From NCBI RefSeq assembly GCF_000568405.1, contig NZ_ARZY01000001.1, positions 124,001 to 188,000 on the forward strand: a stretch of 64,000 nt of DNA, in the 5' to 3' direction. This document shows positions 63,281 to 64,000 of the stretch, one piece after another (the first letter of the stretch is position 1; the number at the start of each line of letters is the position of its first letter). Both the position numbers and the translations under genes were made by a program. The notes below the pieces were generated by a model. The model was not told where the DNA came from and made no database searches. It was given only the letters and a program-made list of their open reading frames with translations. The DNA is from Catenovulum agarivorans DS-2 (GTDB lineage Bacteria > Pseudomonadota > Gammaproteobacteria > Enterobacterales > Alteromonadaceae).

Positions 63281-64000
63281 CTAACCATCAAACATTGCAG
63301 AGATTGACTCTTCATTGCTGACACGGCGAATTGCTTCAGCAAGCATAGAGCTTAAAGTCAATTGATGAACTTTATCTACTTGGCGCATTTCATCGCTTAA
63401 TGGAATTGAATCGGTAATTACCAACTTATCAATTAATGAATCAGAAATGTTTTGTACCGCATTGCCAGAGAATACAGCATGTGTCGCGTAAGCATAAACT
63501 TGGCGCGCACCTTTTTCTTTCAGTGCGGCGGCCGCTTTACATAAAGTGCCACCCGTATCTATCATGTCATCAACTATGATACAGTCGCGGCCTTCAACAT
63601 CACCGATAATATGCATGACTTGTGCAATGTTTGCACGTGGGCGACGTTTATCAATAATGGCTAAGTCGCAATCATTAAACTGTTTAGCTACTGCTCTTGC
63701 GCGAACGACACCACCAATATCGGGGGATACAACTACTGGGTTTTCAAATTTTTGGTCCCACATGTGTTCAATCAATATTGGGCTACCAAATACATTGTCG
63801 ACCGGCACGTCGAAGAAACCTTGAATTTGCTCAGCATGCAAATCAACCGTTAAAACACGGTCAACACCAACGCTAGATAAGAAATCAGCGACAACTTTAG
63901 CAGTAATTGGCACACGCGCAGAACGCACGCGTCTGTCTTGTCGGGCATAGCCGAAATATGGAATAACGGCTGTGATACGGCCAGCCGAAGCGCGGCGCAA
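63281..64000 (-). CDS. prs: Ribose-phosphate pyrophosphokinase, N-terminus cut by window edge
   Basis: The last 239 residues of PRPP synthetase, which makes phosphoribosyl pyrophosphate for purine, pyrimidine, histidine and tryptophan synthesis. Visible signatures: [17 protein letters not shown] (ATP site), [19 protein letters not shown], and [10 protein letters not shown] (ribose-5-phosphate/PRPP loop). About 75 N-terminal residues lie beyond the window; the first codon here is an in-frame internal TTG. A strong terminator follows. Confidence 0.97.
   Translation of the reverse strand: MRRASAGRITAVIPYFGYARQDRRVRSARVPITAKVVADFLSSVGVDRVLTVDLHAEQIQGFFDVPVDNVFGSPILIEHMWDQKFENPVVVSPDIGGVVRARAVAKQFNDCDLAIIDKRRPRANIAQVMHIIGDVEGRDCIIVDDMIDTGGTLCKAAAALKEKGARQVYAYATHAVFSGNAVQNISDSLIDKLVITDSIPLSDEMRQVDKVHQLTLSSMLAEAIRRVSNEESISAMFDG

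Noticed and set aside
1-64000. Search for CRISPR arrays, prophage, integrase, toxin-antitoxin or defence genes
   Set aside because: No regularly spaced repeats and no phage, integrase, restriction, retron or similar genes were recognised in any frame.

Overview
The window reads as ordinary chromosome of a marine-type gammaproteobacterium, most likely Alteromonadales (a Catenovulum- or Algicola-like genus is a guess). It is AT-rich by eye. The gene neighbourhoods fit this group: yggS-proC-yggT beside pilT-pilU, a full ccmABCDEFGHI cluster next to fliK- and flhB-like genes, yeaC with a DUF349 gene, and many cyclic-di-GMP proteins. I see no rRNA, tRNA, CRISPR array, prophage or intact insertion sequence. 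Nearly all DNA is coding on both strands.

Layout. 1-10 kb: a partial rhodanese gene, a large double-PilZ protein, a small orphan protein, an aspartoacylase-family hydrolase, then a leftward run pheA - RND adaptor - RND pump - rluA. 10-20 kb: two convergent cyclic-di-GMP proteins (PAS-GGDEF-EAL and an NMT1-sensor GGDEF), a sodium:alanine-type symporter, and an overlapping rightward group of zinc-ribbon protein, YeaC and DUF349 protein. 20-27 kb: nadK, grpE with a heat-shock-like promoter, a small PilZ protein, ettA, and a Cache-PAS-GGDEF-EAL protein. 27-35 kb: an FKBP isomerase between two related inverted-repeat elements, an SDR, a lipoprotein, msrQ-msrP, mscS, a ceramidase-like membrane protein, a solute-binding protein and a PhoA-type alkaline phosphatase. 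35-38 kb: two small membrane-protein genes sharing a terminator, an ampG-like permease gene broken by a 16-bp tandem duplication, a small unknown gene and a periplasmic cyclophilin. 38-45 kb: a module of porin-like protein, PstS-like binding protein and convergent GGDEF-EAL sensor, then glnS and yaeQ. 45-55 kb: FlhB-C-like and FliK-like genes, then ccmA to ccmI. 55-64 kb: a VOC protein, mlaA, SOS-controlled dinB, a DUF4426 gene, a hairpin-rich non-coding stretch, yggT-proC-yggS, divergent pilT-pilU, a solute-binding protein and the 3' part of prs.

Themes. Cyclic-di-GMP signalling is dense: four GGDEF or GGDEF-EAL proteins and two PilZ proteins lie within about 42 kb, near flagellar-type and twitching-motility genes. 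Envelope and redox maintenance is the second theme (cytochrome c maturation, MsrPQ, MlaA, MscS, RND efflux, AmpG-like permease). I found no clearly new multi-gene system. The observations most worth checking are the ampG-breaking duplication, the porin/binding-protein/GGDEF-EAL module, the inverted-repeat elements around the FKBP gene, and the two small membrane-protein genes at 35.4-35.8 kb.
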